A DNA stretch of 64,000 nt from Dolomedes plantarius (Eukaryota; Arthropoda; Arachnida; Araneae; Dolomedidae). The number at the start of each line of letters is the position of its first letter. The first letter of the stretch is position 1. Under the pieces are notes generated by a model. That model was not told where the DNA came from. It did no database searches and saw only the letters and a list, made by a program, of their open reading frames with translations. The DNA lies in the NCBI GenBank assembly GCA_907164885.2, contig OU015501.1, positions 59,739,619 to 59,803,618 on the forward strand, read 5' to 3'. A program made the position numbers and the translations under genes. Below are positions 45,899 through 57,080 of the stretch, piece after piece.

Positions 45899-48800
45899 AT
45901 CGCCAGCCTTTCTGGAAACGGGATGCATTACATACGACGCCAGTCCATAAGTGGAAAGGTTGCTTTCTGCAAAAGAATTTATGGAATGTAGCGACAAATG
46001 CTATGAGAATCCAGCACCCCACAGATTGCAGGAACAGTCAGTTCGAACCATGGATCAATATAGTCCAAATTCCTAGTGTTCAGAGGCGATTAACCAACTA
46101 CGCCTCTTGATGGGCTGTTTAAAAGGAAATTTTATATCAAGCGTTTCAAACAGGACCTCCCCCCTAATAATGAAGGCTAAATATTTAGATGCGACTTTTA
46201 GTGGTGTCTAGTGTACTTCACGAAATCACCAAAATCAGCCCGCGGCACGTAGGTTCAAATGACAAAATACCCCACTTATAAAGTGTTAAAACAAAAGTTT
46301 ATTAAATAAAAAGATACTAAAGTAAATATTTAATAAAATATTAATAAAACCAAACAAGCCAAACTCCATAAACGTGTTACGCAATTTTACTAACCCCTGA
46401 TGAAACTCTAGATGTCACGATGTCATTTCGTACAGTAAAAACTTTTCTTTTTTAGTAAATTCCACTGAATATCAACCGATTGCATTTGCTTAGGGTTAAA
46501 TAAATTGTCTGGGAGCTCGGTTTAACTTAAGTATTTAATGTTGCTAATACACTCATACAAATAAATAAAATTGTTATAGGTCGATTCTTATCTATGAAGT
46601 TCAGCGCAAAGAATTTCGATTAGGCCTATTTTATAGGGATTGGCTTTGTTCTTTAACGATTATCGATGATCCTCGGAGATGGGAAAATTTATCTGAAATA
46701 CCAAATTATTTATTCCAGACATCTTCAACAATTACATTCAGTTTACGCAACCGTATGCGGGCTTAAGGTTAACGATTTAACGAAGCAATAGCGGTGAAAC
46801 TAATTCGAAAGCAAACATAATGAACATTTATTGCGGATGTAAACAAGTTTCAAAATTTATAGTATTGTGAAAATAACTAAAATACCTAAAGGCCAACCAT
46901 TAAGTTTAAAGGAAAATCAACTGATATATGTAGTGGGGTAGGGGGTGGAAAGATTCGAGAAGTATTTTTGTAAGGTTAAGTAACAAAGGTCAGGTTCTAT
47001 TTTTAGTTACCCGCATCTTAGGTATATAGATCTGAATATAAGAACAATGGATACAAGAGTTACTGGTGCTTCTAAATTAATTCACTTGAATTCCTTCCTA
47101 TAAATAGTTATTTAAAAGCTCTTTCAACAACGAAATCAACTACACCTTGGATTTCTAAATGCTGCGACTAATCGAAAATTTTCATTAGGGAAAAATGCCA
47201 ATGAAAGAGCCCATGAAAGAGCCTTAATTCGTTCTCAAATTAGAACTGGTTAAAACTGTTTTTCAGCTTTGAAAATTGGAAATTAGTAGTTTACTGTTAC
47301 TTCCTCATAAAAATGTCGCTAGACAGAATTAAAGAATCATTACAATTTTTTTTCTCTTGGGTCAGTTTGCTTAATCTTGACCTATACTTACTAATATGGC
47401 TCGAGCACAATGATGCATAGCAATATATATTACATTTTGGGTTGATGGTTGGTTCTTTTCTAAGCACTAAGTCCATTTTATTCTACACGATGTCTTAATA
47501 GACCGGGAATTACAGATACAGTATTAAGAACTTTGTAGCTATTTTTAGCTCATCTGTTGGTATTGATTATACCATAGTTAAGATGGGATAATCAGCCAAT
47601 ACGAAATACACAAAATATATCGAAATTCCATTTTTATCACATGGCCGTAGTACACAATTCTTTTCATTCAAGCCTACAACACAAACTTAACAGTCGTTTT
47701 TCTTCTAGTTTTTTTTAAGAGAAAAATCGAAAAACAAATACCAGGAAAGTTACAAGAATATATTCTTTAACGGTTAGAATAAGATCTAAAATAATCGAAC
47801 ACTTTCAGTTGGAACAAAAATGCAATTTTATATTCTGTCTAAACAAAATTTTTTTGGTTCATTCAATGAGATAAGTGCAAGTTTTTAAGATAATATGCGC
47901 TTTCTCTGGAAAGAAAATGTCTGAATATTTGACGCAAGTTTTGTTGAAAAAATAGACAGAATTAAAAAAAAAAAATAGGAATTTCTGTATTATTCTTAAT
48001 AATTTTTTAGTTTTGTAGAGTTATTAAAAACTTGGGAGGGCAGAATAATTTTGGTAAAATAAAATATTCTTTATCATTTGAATACACAAATACGCACCAA
48101 ACATTTTTCAAATGGTCATCCAATTTTAAACGCTGGGAACGGCTGTGTCCAACAAAAAATACAAGTATAGAAGAATGTCAACAAACAAAATTCCTTCATA
48201 GGTTATTTCAGTCTCCGGTAGACAGCCTCGCTTGCACAATAGTGAATTCAACACATGGAAGAAATACCCCCTTTAACCTGCATTCAACCGCCCCCCACAT
48301 CCCCGAACAGACAGGCGTCTGATACAAGAACTCTAGTTGGCCCCATTCCTTATATGAAATACGGTGTACAGGAATAAAAAGAACGAGAAACAGTTGCAAA
48401 GGCAGACTATCACACATTGCATGGCTAAATGTAAGCAAGCACTATTTAATAAAAATGCATGCATTATTAAAATAATTTTATGTTACCTAAACTTGTTTTT
48501 TAGCGCTACGGTTGTATTTTGCGATACCCCTTAGCGTATTAAATTTAAAAAGAAGAAAGATATATGGTGCTAGTTGTAGGAAGTAGAACCTAATATCGTT
48601 GTTTTAGATTAGATTATCTACTTATTATCTTAAGACTTTTTATAATCAGTTGCCACTCATTTCTAGAGAATTGAAAACACACCACGGGGCATCTGGACTT
48701 CTTTTGAAGGTTAACGAGAAAAAAAAAACCCTCAATCATGAATCACAGTTTATGATGAATTAGCGAATTTGCCTGCAAACTAAATTAAAGGAGCGCCCTC

Positions 48801-49621
48801 CTCAATGACATACAATAATATTAATATTTGATTGATAAAACTTCAAGCATACATTTTTCTGAATAACTCGTGAATAAATAGAGTTTTGTGGTAATTTATC
48901 AAATCTTTTACACATTTTGGCTAAAAACAGATCAAAACCAAATTTATAGAAAGAGTGACTGAAACATGATTAGCAAAGACACCTTTCATGAGAAACTAAT
49001 GAGTATTTAGGTTATAAAAAAACTTGCACCTCTGACCGGTGACTGAGTGATTCAAAACCAGTCTATATACATTAATAAAAAAACATTATAAATTGCTAGT
49101 TTGACAGGTTCAACGACATAGATCATTCAAACAAAATCCATTGTTAAGAGCTGCACGTTTGTAATGTGAACTAGGGGCATAACAATACACGATCAGCCAG
49201 TTTTTTAACAACGCAGACAAACAAAACAAACCTCAGATTCACCACAACTTGCTCTCCTCGAAATCTAATTATAATTTTCTATAACCATCATTTATTTAAT
49301 ACCAATAACTTCAGTTGATTTATTTAAGATTACCTATAGTCTCCCCGATAAAACATAATGTCTTCAGCTGTAACGTTAGTAAATAAATGCACGTCGTCAA
49401 ATGTCACTTTCATCGAGTAAATGGTAACGAGGGAGGAATTTTAAAAGCTGGAATTCTCTGTGTAAACACACACGTGAAATATCGCTTATTCCGACCACGT
49501 TCTGAAGATCCCAGATGATCGTGAACGCAAAAAAACACGTTCGCCGTACTAGTTCCAGAAGTTACTCGTGACACAGAAAGTTATTGACTAGACATGTGCA
49601 TAAAAATTAAAGCTATCTTAC
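45899..49621. other. longest stretch with no recognised element
   Basis: 3.7 kb of AT-rich DNA without transposon termini or coding similarity that I can see. An open frame at 48032-48322 has no recognisable motif. If the exon candidates on either side are real, this is intron or intergenic spacer. Confidence 0.4.
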
Positions 49622-49723
49622 CTGTCGTCCCTGTATTAAAAAGTCAGCTGTGTTGCTTCAGACAGCAGCTTCGTGGGAGGGTTCCGTCGCTCACCTCAAC
49701 AGAATCATGACTAGAGGACAACT
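49622..49723 (-). promoter_or_regulatory. possible promoter and non-coding first exon
   Basis: On the minus strand an initiator-like TCAGTT (49720-49725) lies in a GC-richer patch, with an AGGTG resembling a downstream promoter element (4 of 5) near +28. About 100 nt further comes ACGACAG|GTAAGATAG, a near-perfect donor (GT at 49621-49620). This is the layout of a TATA-less arthropod promoter with a short untranslated first exon. An alternative donor TTGAG|GTGAGC occurs within the patch. Inference only. Confidence 0.3.
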
Positions 49724-50196
49724 GATGTAGAACTAAAATACTTGACTGTTATCAAGAGAGTTTCACTTTCTAGGATCGAATGTGGCGCCATCTATTGCAC
49801 TATTTCTTAGCATTCATCAGCTGTTTGACCCAGTTAATTCTGAATTACAGATATTCCAACTCTGTTTTATGCCAGCAGATTCTAAAAACAACGAAAATCG
49901 CTAAGCTGCAGTTTAAAGTAGCGAGATATATTTTACGGATGTACTTTATTAACCAAAATTACTGCTGATCTAAGGCATCATCAAAAGTGAATTGGATAGT
50001 TCTAAATATTTAAATTATCAAGAAGTGGGGCTCTTCGCCTTGCGCGCGAGATTTGTATGTGCAGAAATCTAAAGAATTAATATGACATGTTCGTCTTAGG
50101 GGAGAGGGGGAAAATGAAGTTAAAAAAAATAATTAAAACTATAGATTGCGTCTTTCGTCCCAGAAATGTACTGGGCCATACTGACGTGCTAACACT
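49724..50196. other. intergenic, nothing recognised
   Basis: A short plus-strand open frame (49780-49968) looks incidental. Confidence 0.35.
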
Positions 50197-50218
50197 ATAT
50201 ATACATATATACATGCAC

Positions 50219-50249
<31 letters not shown>

Positions 50250-50756
50250 AACATATATGAACATACATACACACATACATACATGCATATAAACATTCAT
50301 ACACACATGCATACATATAAACATACATATAATCATACATACACACATACATACACATAAACATACATACATATGAACATATACACATACATATACACAT
50401 ATAAACACACATATACATGCACACATATAAACATACACACATACATGTACACATATAAACATACACACATACATGCACACATATAAACATACACACATAC
50501 ATGCACACATATAAACATACACACATACATACACACATATAAAATACGCACTCACACACATATAAACATACACACACACATACATACATATATACATACA
50601 TACATACATGCACACATACATACATACATATATATATACATACATACATACACACATACATACACTTATAAACACACACACATGCATACATGTAAACATA
50701 CACACATACATACACACACATACATACATATATACATACACACACACATACATATA
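50197..50756. repeat. (ACAT/ACAC)n microsatellite, ~560 bp
   Basis: Degenerate tandem ACAT, ATAC and ACAC units with higher-order CATATAAACATACAC repeats. The long Cys/Val/Tyr/Met open frames on the minus strand are artefacts. Confidence 0.95.
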
Positions 50757-51787
50757 ACCACCATTACGATAGGTGGTTAAGGCTAATCCCTGAGGCTTTA
50801 TTTACTACTATTGAATTCATGACCAAGAAAGACCGAGTCCATATTATAATGATAAGGCCAATTTTAAAACAAAAACTTAACAGGGAAATTTATTTACAAA
50901 AAAATTAAACATTAATTAATTACAACATATTCAATTAATTTAAGTGCAGTTTCACAGTGTGAGCTCCCAGACCCATGGTCTCAACACGTCTGCTCGGGCT
51001 GGATGTTACATGACAATCTCTCCCAGAAAACACCAAGTCTCTAACTCTCTCGGCTTGAAAACTTCGGTGGCGGCCGTCTTCTTAGAAATTGCTTTCCCAA
51101 AACCGGGGGGGGGGGGGGGTTGTTGGCAGATTATCGGCTGACAGCTCTTCTTAACGCCGAAACTTTATTACATTCCAGTGACAAAGTCGCATAGAGCTAT
51201 CGCTAATAGCGCATACAGATTGGTACAGAGTTCTCTGCATCTGCCAGTGATTTATGTTCTCTCTGTACTCTGTATATGCGTGGATCTCCTCCTCTGGCGG
51301 ACCGATACATAGCATCAAAGGAGAACCCGAGGTCCCGGGGGTCAAATGGTGACAGTGGGGGCTGGGGACACTAGATCAAGAAACACGAGGGACCTTGGGG
51401 GCTTGAATGGGGGGGGTTCTAAATGGGGGAATATCTGGAAGACACATGTTCATTGGAATGGGGGTGGTTCTAAATACCGTGTCTAATGTTACCGTGACTA
51501 ATGTGATGACAGGAGTCGGGGATCTGCAGACAGAGAACTCTGTACCAATGTATATGCACCATAAGAAAGACGGCCTTACGACTATGGTGGGAGACGCTTG
51601 CTTGAGAACCCGATATGCAATGGGCTTAACTTCCAGGCTAAAAATTCTGGCGGCATTCGCTAGTATCGTTTTTTTATCCCCCACGTGTTCAAAAACGGTG
51701 GGAACTGGAAAATGGTATTCCCAAAAAATATGCAGCTGGTCCGTGGGGTGTGAGAACGCAACCCCGTAAAGGCGTGACGTCACAATA
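50757..51787 (-). mobile_element. LTR relative of the solo LTR at 57307-57813, with insertion
   Basis: Shares with 57307-57813, in the same order, AAGGCCAATTTT and AAAACAAAAACT; a TTATTnACAAAAAAATTAAAC block (poly(A) signal AATAAA on the minus strand); ACATATTCA; a CTCTCTCGGCT region; GTCTTCTT; and, after a gap, ATCGTTTTTTAATCC-like and GGTGGGAACTGG-like motifs. About 540 bp (51110-51655), including a poly-G tract and GGGG-rich repeats, have no counterpart and look inserted. Boundaries are approximate. Confidence 0.6.
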
Positions 51788-52699
51788 TATATATATATAT
51801 ATACACACACATACTTATGCATATATATTTATAAAAAAAGCTATCAACTACTCGTACACCATCAGAAAAGGAAAGTGAAAATATTTTTTTAGAGCTTATA
51901 ATACACAAATCAATTAAACTATTCAAATCATAAATCTACTTTAAAACTGAAATATATTTGAGTGAATTCAAATGAAAAATAAGATCAGAGTTTAAGCAAC
52001 AGACATCTGACAAAAATTTCAAAATGTACAGAAATGGTGCTGAAGATATAATTTCATGAAGAATTTTGTCTTTATAAACCTCTCCTGACTGTCGGCTTAT
52101 CAATTATGCAGTTTTGTACTGCTAATTTTAAAACCCATTAAGGAATTGTTCTAACGCAAGGACTTGTACGCGAATGTGCGTATGTCTGCTATCTCCCCTT
52201 GTCAGAGCTTTCTTATATCGATTCCTAGGGAACATTTTTGATATACATTTAAACGCATTTCTTACCTTCTACGTGTTTCTAGATTTTAGATCTGCCACAA
52301 GAGCGACAAAGAACCGCCATTAGCGTAAATTTCAGCTGTATGCGGAGTGGTCCCACTTCTCTAAATACCATGCTGGCCGAGATGATCAGAGAGTCAGCAA
52401 GAGGACCCTGATTCGTGATCGTGGTAATGAATGTCGATCAATTTGGTTCTGAAACGACAGTCTTTAAATGACGATTTAAATAATACAGTAGATGAGTAGC
52501 GGGAAAAGCAATTATGAGTTCATAGGTTTTATGATTGATTTTATAACTTTTTTTAAATAAAAATTAGATATCTAAACAACACATAAAAGAACCATTATAC
52601 ATAAGCATTGGAGCAATTTATTAAGTATATATGTCGTAGGCAAATTGACAAATCCGGCTTATTGCAAAGACAGCCGTCATTTTGCAATGCGCCCGGCTA
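51788..52699. other. short TA/CA microsatellite, then nothing recognised
   Basis: TA then CA repeats at 51788-51812. A GC-richer patch at 52290-52440 has AAG|GTAAGA on the minus strand (about 52264), but stops interrupt every frame leading to it. Confidence 0.4.
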
Positions 52700-52878
52700 C
52701 AGTGGCGTAGCGAGCAAAACTGGTGCCCGGGACACGATACCTTTTTGGCGCGCCACCCCCCCCCCCCCCCCCATGGTCTTGGGGGCAAAATGATCCAATG
52801 GTCTTGGAGCATTTGGAGCCCCTCTGCGAGTGGCGCCCGGGGTATGATAGACCCCCCCCCCCACTCGCTACGCCACTG
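52700..52878. mobile_element. hAT MITE (CAGTGGCGTAGCGAG ends)
   Basis: 179 bp with 15-bp perfect inverted ends CAGTGGCGTAGCGAG / CTCGCTACGCCACTG, and poly-C tracts inside both ends. Flanking 8-mers CCCGGCTA and CCCGGCTG match at 7 of 8. Confidence 0.9.
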
Positions 52879-52892
52879 CCCGGCTGACTGGA

Positions 52893-53075
52893 AAATGATC
52901 GACAACTTTCTAATTAGCCTGATATGCTTTAGGCTTATTGTAATGAGCCCGTACACCTTTAGGCTAGTTAGAAAATTCGCAATAGTTAGCTCAAACAGCC
53001 TGGTTTTATCCAGGCTTATTGCAATTAGCCATATAGTATTGCCAGCAAGAAGTTTAGTAGTAAAGGCTTATTAAA
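52893..53075. repeat. cluster of diverged AGGCTTATTGYAATNAGCC palindromes
   Basis: Related motifs at 52931-52949 (AGGCTTATTGTAATGAGCC) and 53013-53031 (AGGCTTATTGCAATTAGCC), plus half-sites at about 52656, 52912 (CTAATTAGCC), 52970 and 53066. Each full motif is a quasi-palindrome with GGCT/AGCC arms. Confidence 0.55.
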
Positions 53076-53213
53076 AATGACAGATAAAGAGATTGTTACT
53101 TAAAAACTTCCTTAAGTGAACATATGAATTAGAGTTACTTAGGTAAAAAAGAGTCAACTTAAAAACTGTACAACAATCTTCACTGTTCAAAAATTTTTAA
53201 TTATAATTATTAA

Positions 53214-53361
53214 CAGTGGCGCACCCAGGGGGGAAGGGGCCCTGCCCCCCCCCAAAGAAATATAAATTGCGTTATGAATATTGATTTTGCATTATAAATA
53301 TTAATATCCGTTTATCTCGCTCGCCCCCCCCCCCCAGGAAAAAATCCTGGGTGCGCCACTG
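53214..53361. mobile_element. hAT MITE (CAGTGGCGCACCC family), copy 2
   Basis: 148 bp, ends CAGTGGCGCACCCAGG / CTGGGTGCGCCACTG, perfect 8-bp duplication ATTATTAA (53206-53213, 53362-53369). The interior is close to the copy at 8006-8149 (AAATTGCnTTATGAATATT). Confidence 0.95.
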
Positions 53362-53369
53362 ATTATTAA

Positions 53370-53659
53370 ACAATTGTATTATTATTATTATTAAATAATT
53401 GTAATTCGCCTACGACATTTGCAATTTTCATGACTGAATTCATGACTTTCTTTACATATTAAATCTCGTTATCTCAGCAATACAAAAAAATCATTGATTA
53501 TACAACATTAAATAGAAAAATCAATACACTGCAGATAGGGATCTTTAGATCCGATGAGAAATATTTCCATTAACTGAGAATTTAGCATAGTAATAATATT
53601 ACTAACGATGACTTATGCCATTCGCACCCTTTAAATGTTTTATTTAGCTGAGCTCTTAT
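53370..53659. other. AT-rich, includes a poly(A) signal
   Basis: AATAAA on the minus strand at 53644-53639 lies 16 nt past the stop of the exon candidate below. Nothing else. Confidence 0.4.
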
Positions 53660-53840
53660 TCAATAGCAAAGGAGATCGTTGTGTTTTCTTTTTTGTAATC
53701 CTTTTAAAACTTCCAAGTAGTAATCAATGAGCACAGTTTGTCTCTCTGCCATAGACTGGTAGTGCTTTTCGCAGGCAAAGTACAGCGCAGTATTCATTAT
53801 ATATTCATTCATGTAAATAAAGCAGGATATATATATATTC
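53660..53840 (-). CDS. candidate terminal exon of a minus-strand gene
   Basis: From AAGTAG|G at 53841 the frame runs 60 codons to TGA at 53660-53662, with AATAAA just beyond. The C-terminal part (MNTALYFACEKHYQSMAE, RQTVLIDYYLEVLKGLQKRK, HNDLLCY) is GC-richer and helix-like. It joins in phase to a 43-nt exon candidate at 53973-54015. The acceptor has a weak pyrimidine tract and the first 15 codons are AT-rich, so the start is uncertain. Protein not recognised. Confidence 0.38.
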
Positions 53841-53972
53841 CTACTTAAATTCTCAAATTGTAAGACTAGAGTTGTTTTCTTAATCATTAATCTAAAATGG
53901 ATTTTATAACGGAATGCAGGCATTTTAAAATATTACTAAAAACAACGTTTATATATTTGCATAAATACTTAC

Positions 53973-54015
53973 AGTCTATCCTTGACTTTCGAGGGCTTAG
54001 GATGATTTTCTAGCA
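53973..54015 (-). CDS. candidate 43-nt internal exon
   Basis: Bounded by TTAACATAG (acceptor) and AGACT|GTAAGT (donor) on the minus strand; open in one frame as LENHPKPSKVKDR. The two bases left over plus the first base of 53840 make a Leu codon, so the junction is in frame. Small size and a weak acceptor limit confidence. Confidence 0.3.
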
Positions 54016-55904
54016 CTATGTTAATTTAGTATGCTGAATACCAAGAAAAAAGCTAAAGAAGAATAATCTCAGCGATCATAAATCTGCATCCTGGCTTATA
54101 ATATGCTTAGTGGAATTTACATAGCTAAGGTTTAAAGATAAGAAAAAAAGATTTAGTTCCCGATGACCTTTGGTTCTAAACCAATAATACTAAAATAGCC
54201 CAACATTTTGTTAAAAATGAGCATTATAGTATTCCGTTAATTTCAGAGGTTTTAGGGTTCAATAAAAATTGTAATACGAGTAAAACTGATTTTTTTCTCG
54301 TGGGTAAAAGACCGCTGTATTCTTTTATACCACGACTTCTTCCACCATTCTTTTATATGTGTCAAGTTGGATAGATTTTGCTTTATTTCAGACCTTTCTT
54401 TTTCGTTATCTATGTTAATTAATTCATTTAACCCACTCTCAGATAGATGAGAGTTCAGAGTAATTATGTAAGTTTGTCAAATTCAGATTTTAGTAAAGTG
54501 CTGAAATATTTAAAGAGAATACTTGTACAGTAATAATTAATAGGAAGGCAGTTTTAAGCATTAGACAAAAGTACAAAATAAGTAATTGGTTTAGTTCAGT
54601 TAGAAGAATTCGTTGCTATATCGTTCAATAAACAATTCTCAAAATTGTAAAAGGTACTACGTTCGTTGATTGGATTTTCCTTTATAAGAAATTATTATAG
54701 TAATGACACATTTTATACCATTTATCATTTTTTTTCTGTCATTTTGGATACACCAGGTTAGCTTAGGAATGGGCCTAACGAACTTTTATTTTCCGGGAAG
54801 GCATGCTGCACTTAACACTAGCATGAAATGTCACGCTCTTTGAAATTACAATCGCTGCAAAACTTTTTCTGTAAAAGAAGTTTCTCCAAACACGTTTTAA
54901 CAAGTGAAAGATATTGAATAAAATATTCAAAGTTTATAAAATATGACCCAATTAAATTAATACGGTATTATTCTCGAATTTTGTTAAGCAATACATTTTG
55001 TGTCATTGTATGTGTAAAGATATTTTAAAATTTACTCCGCGTTCATAGAGATTTATTCCGATTTGATACGTAAGAAAACTGATCCTTTAAAGTTAGATGT
55101 CCCCGCCATATAGCGGTTGATTACTGTAACAGCTTTAAGTGATTATGCCGAAATATTAAGCTGTGTTTGATATCAGGATACAGCTATTTTTTCTCCTACT
55201 TTTGTCGATAAGAAGCAACGCTTATTAAGTTTCTAAACTTTGTTAGGGAGAAATCAAATAGAAAGTTCCTTTTATAGCGTCTTGACAGATATGTTTTTGA
55301 CAATTAGATATATTTTTCTTTATGCCATTCCGTTAAGATTGAATGAACATAAAGTAATCGTTTAGTTTAAAGAGAAAATAATACGTAAAAACAAAGAAAT
55401 CTGCAAATGTCGAAACGCTGACATTTAGAGAGCAAAATAAACGTACCATTCCTGATCAAGTTGTAATTATCACAATTATCAGTGCTAACCTTTAGAGAAT
55501 TACATATTAAAATAGAAGTTTAAGAAAAAACAAAAAAATTAAGAGATTTATAGAAGAGGACAATCCTTGATCTCAGATTTAGAACCGAGGACAGTGACGG
55601 TAAACAAAAGATGGAGAGGAAGCGAATTTGAAAAAATTCTTTTTTACTTTCATATATTGACATTTTTTTAGGGGGGGAGGGAGTAGAGGAGGCTGAGGGG
55701 CTTGATATTGGTCCAATCTCGGTTTGCATGATGGATTAGTCCCCCTCCACCTGTATATTCAAACATTTAAAAAAAAAAAGTGGGAACAAATCTAAGAAAG
55801 AAAAGGACGTCGAAATGATCGAAAAAGTCTATTACAATAATTTAGACCTTTGATCTTTCCCATGATTCAAGCGGGAAACAACAGCGTATTCTTTGATACA
55901 CTTA
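54016..55904. other. intergenic or intronic, nothing recognised
   Basis: AT-rich. A G-rich patch at 55670-55700 is the only composition feature. Confidence 0.4.
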
Positions 55905-56226
55905 TGCTTACTCCACAGCAACGGCGACAGCAACTAAAGACAGACACATTTTACCATCTGTCTCATATGGCTGTCATAAAAGCCTTCACACTGCTAGGAG
56001 ACGGGGAGAAGAGGCAATTTATATGCGCATGTGCATAATCTTTTCTTTCTATTCTGATTGGCTGTCGAGCATGGCGACAGAGACAAAAGTTGAACTTTTT
56101 CCAACTTGAAACCGCAGAGACCAAAGACGGAGATGAACCGGGGAGTGAAAATTTGTTTGTAATACGCATGCGCAACAACGAAGATACATGATTTTCGTCT
56201 CCATTGCCATTGGTGTGGAGTAAGCA
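55905..56226. mobile_element. Harbinger-type MITE (TGCTTACTCCACA ends)
   Basis: 322 bp flanked by TTA (55902-55904, 56227-56229). Inverted ends are TGCTTACTCCACAGCAACGG and the complement of CCATTGGTGTGGAGTAAGCA. The interior includes inverted GCGACAG/CTGTCGC-like motifs. TTA duplications fit PIF/Harbinger. It abuts another TTA element. Confidence 0.8.
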
Positions 56227-56229
56227 TTA

Positions 56230-56399
56230 GGTCCTGTTCACGTAGAATACGTCAGCGTCAGCGTTACTCGCATTGAAATATATTTAACCAATTACAAACC
56301 TCCAAATGATAAGCCACGAAAATGTTAAGGTCTGTGACTGGTTTAAAATATGTCAATACGAGTAACACTGACGCTGACGGATGCTGTGTGAACAGGCCC
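56230..56399. mobile_element. PIF/Harbinger-type MITE, copy 2
   Basis: 170 bp flanked by TTA (56227-56229, 56400-56402). Ends GGTCCTGTTCACGTAGAATA / CTGTGTGAACAGGCCC, with the subterminal GTCAGCGTCAGCGTTACTCG repeat. Same family as 6083-6244. Confidence 0.9.
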
Positions 56400-56402
56400 T
56401 TA

Positions 56403-57023
56403 TTCTTTAATACTCCTGATGGTTTGTAGTAGCAGGAGGCCTACGCATTACTGCTTTAAATTAGCTCTCTAAGGACATTTTAGTGGAAAATGTGCAATAT
56501 TTAGAACTACGTGGACCTAAACATTACTTTTTCATCTCACTTTAGTTAGTGAAAATATTTTCTTCTCAAATTCCCCCTGTTTCTATTATAGATGCGAAAG
56601 TGCTTTTTATAATTTTTCACTCGTAGGTTTTATATAGTTACACAAGGTAACTAACTATTCAGTAATCAAGATTAGAAAATTTCGCTTTGATTACTTACCC
56701 ATTTTGGGGTTTCATCCATCCTGATATGAGAAAATTTACATCCTGACCGATGTGTGCTGGAATGTAAGAAGATAAGTTCGATCTAAGATTAAGATTAACT
56801 AATAATTATAGAAAAAATTCAGGGAGAAAATAAATTAGAGCATAAACTTGCTGGTGTCATAGTGATATTTATTTTTTGTAGTGGTAAGAAAAAACCCCAC
56901 CCAAACTTAAAAAAAAAATAATCTAGCTAAAAATACATATTTACTATTTACATTAATGATCCTTGCTAATTTAAGATGCTTTTTTGTCTCATCGAGGCAG
57001 ATAATGGTTCTCATACGTGAAAA
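56403..57023. other. intergenic, nothing recognised
   Basis: AT-rich; no gene or element seen. Confidence 0.4.
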
Positions 57024-57080
57024 TACTGGGTTGTCTGGAAACTACTTTCGGTTTTTTTTCATTAAAATCCAAGACAATTT

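Noticed and set aside
48032..48438. 96-codon plus and 76-codon minus open frames
   Set aside because: No recognisable motif, no good splice or start context; kept only as unexplained sequence.
50077..50753. Long Cys/Val/Tyr/Met open frames on the minus strand
   Set aside because: Translation of the ACAT/ACAC microsatellite in several frames at once.
51376..51822. 148-codon and 120-codon open frames on opposite strands
   Set aside because: Lie in an LTR and its G-rich insertion; no protein motif recognised and no splice context.
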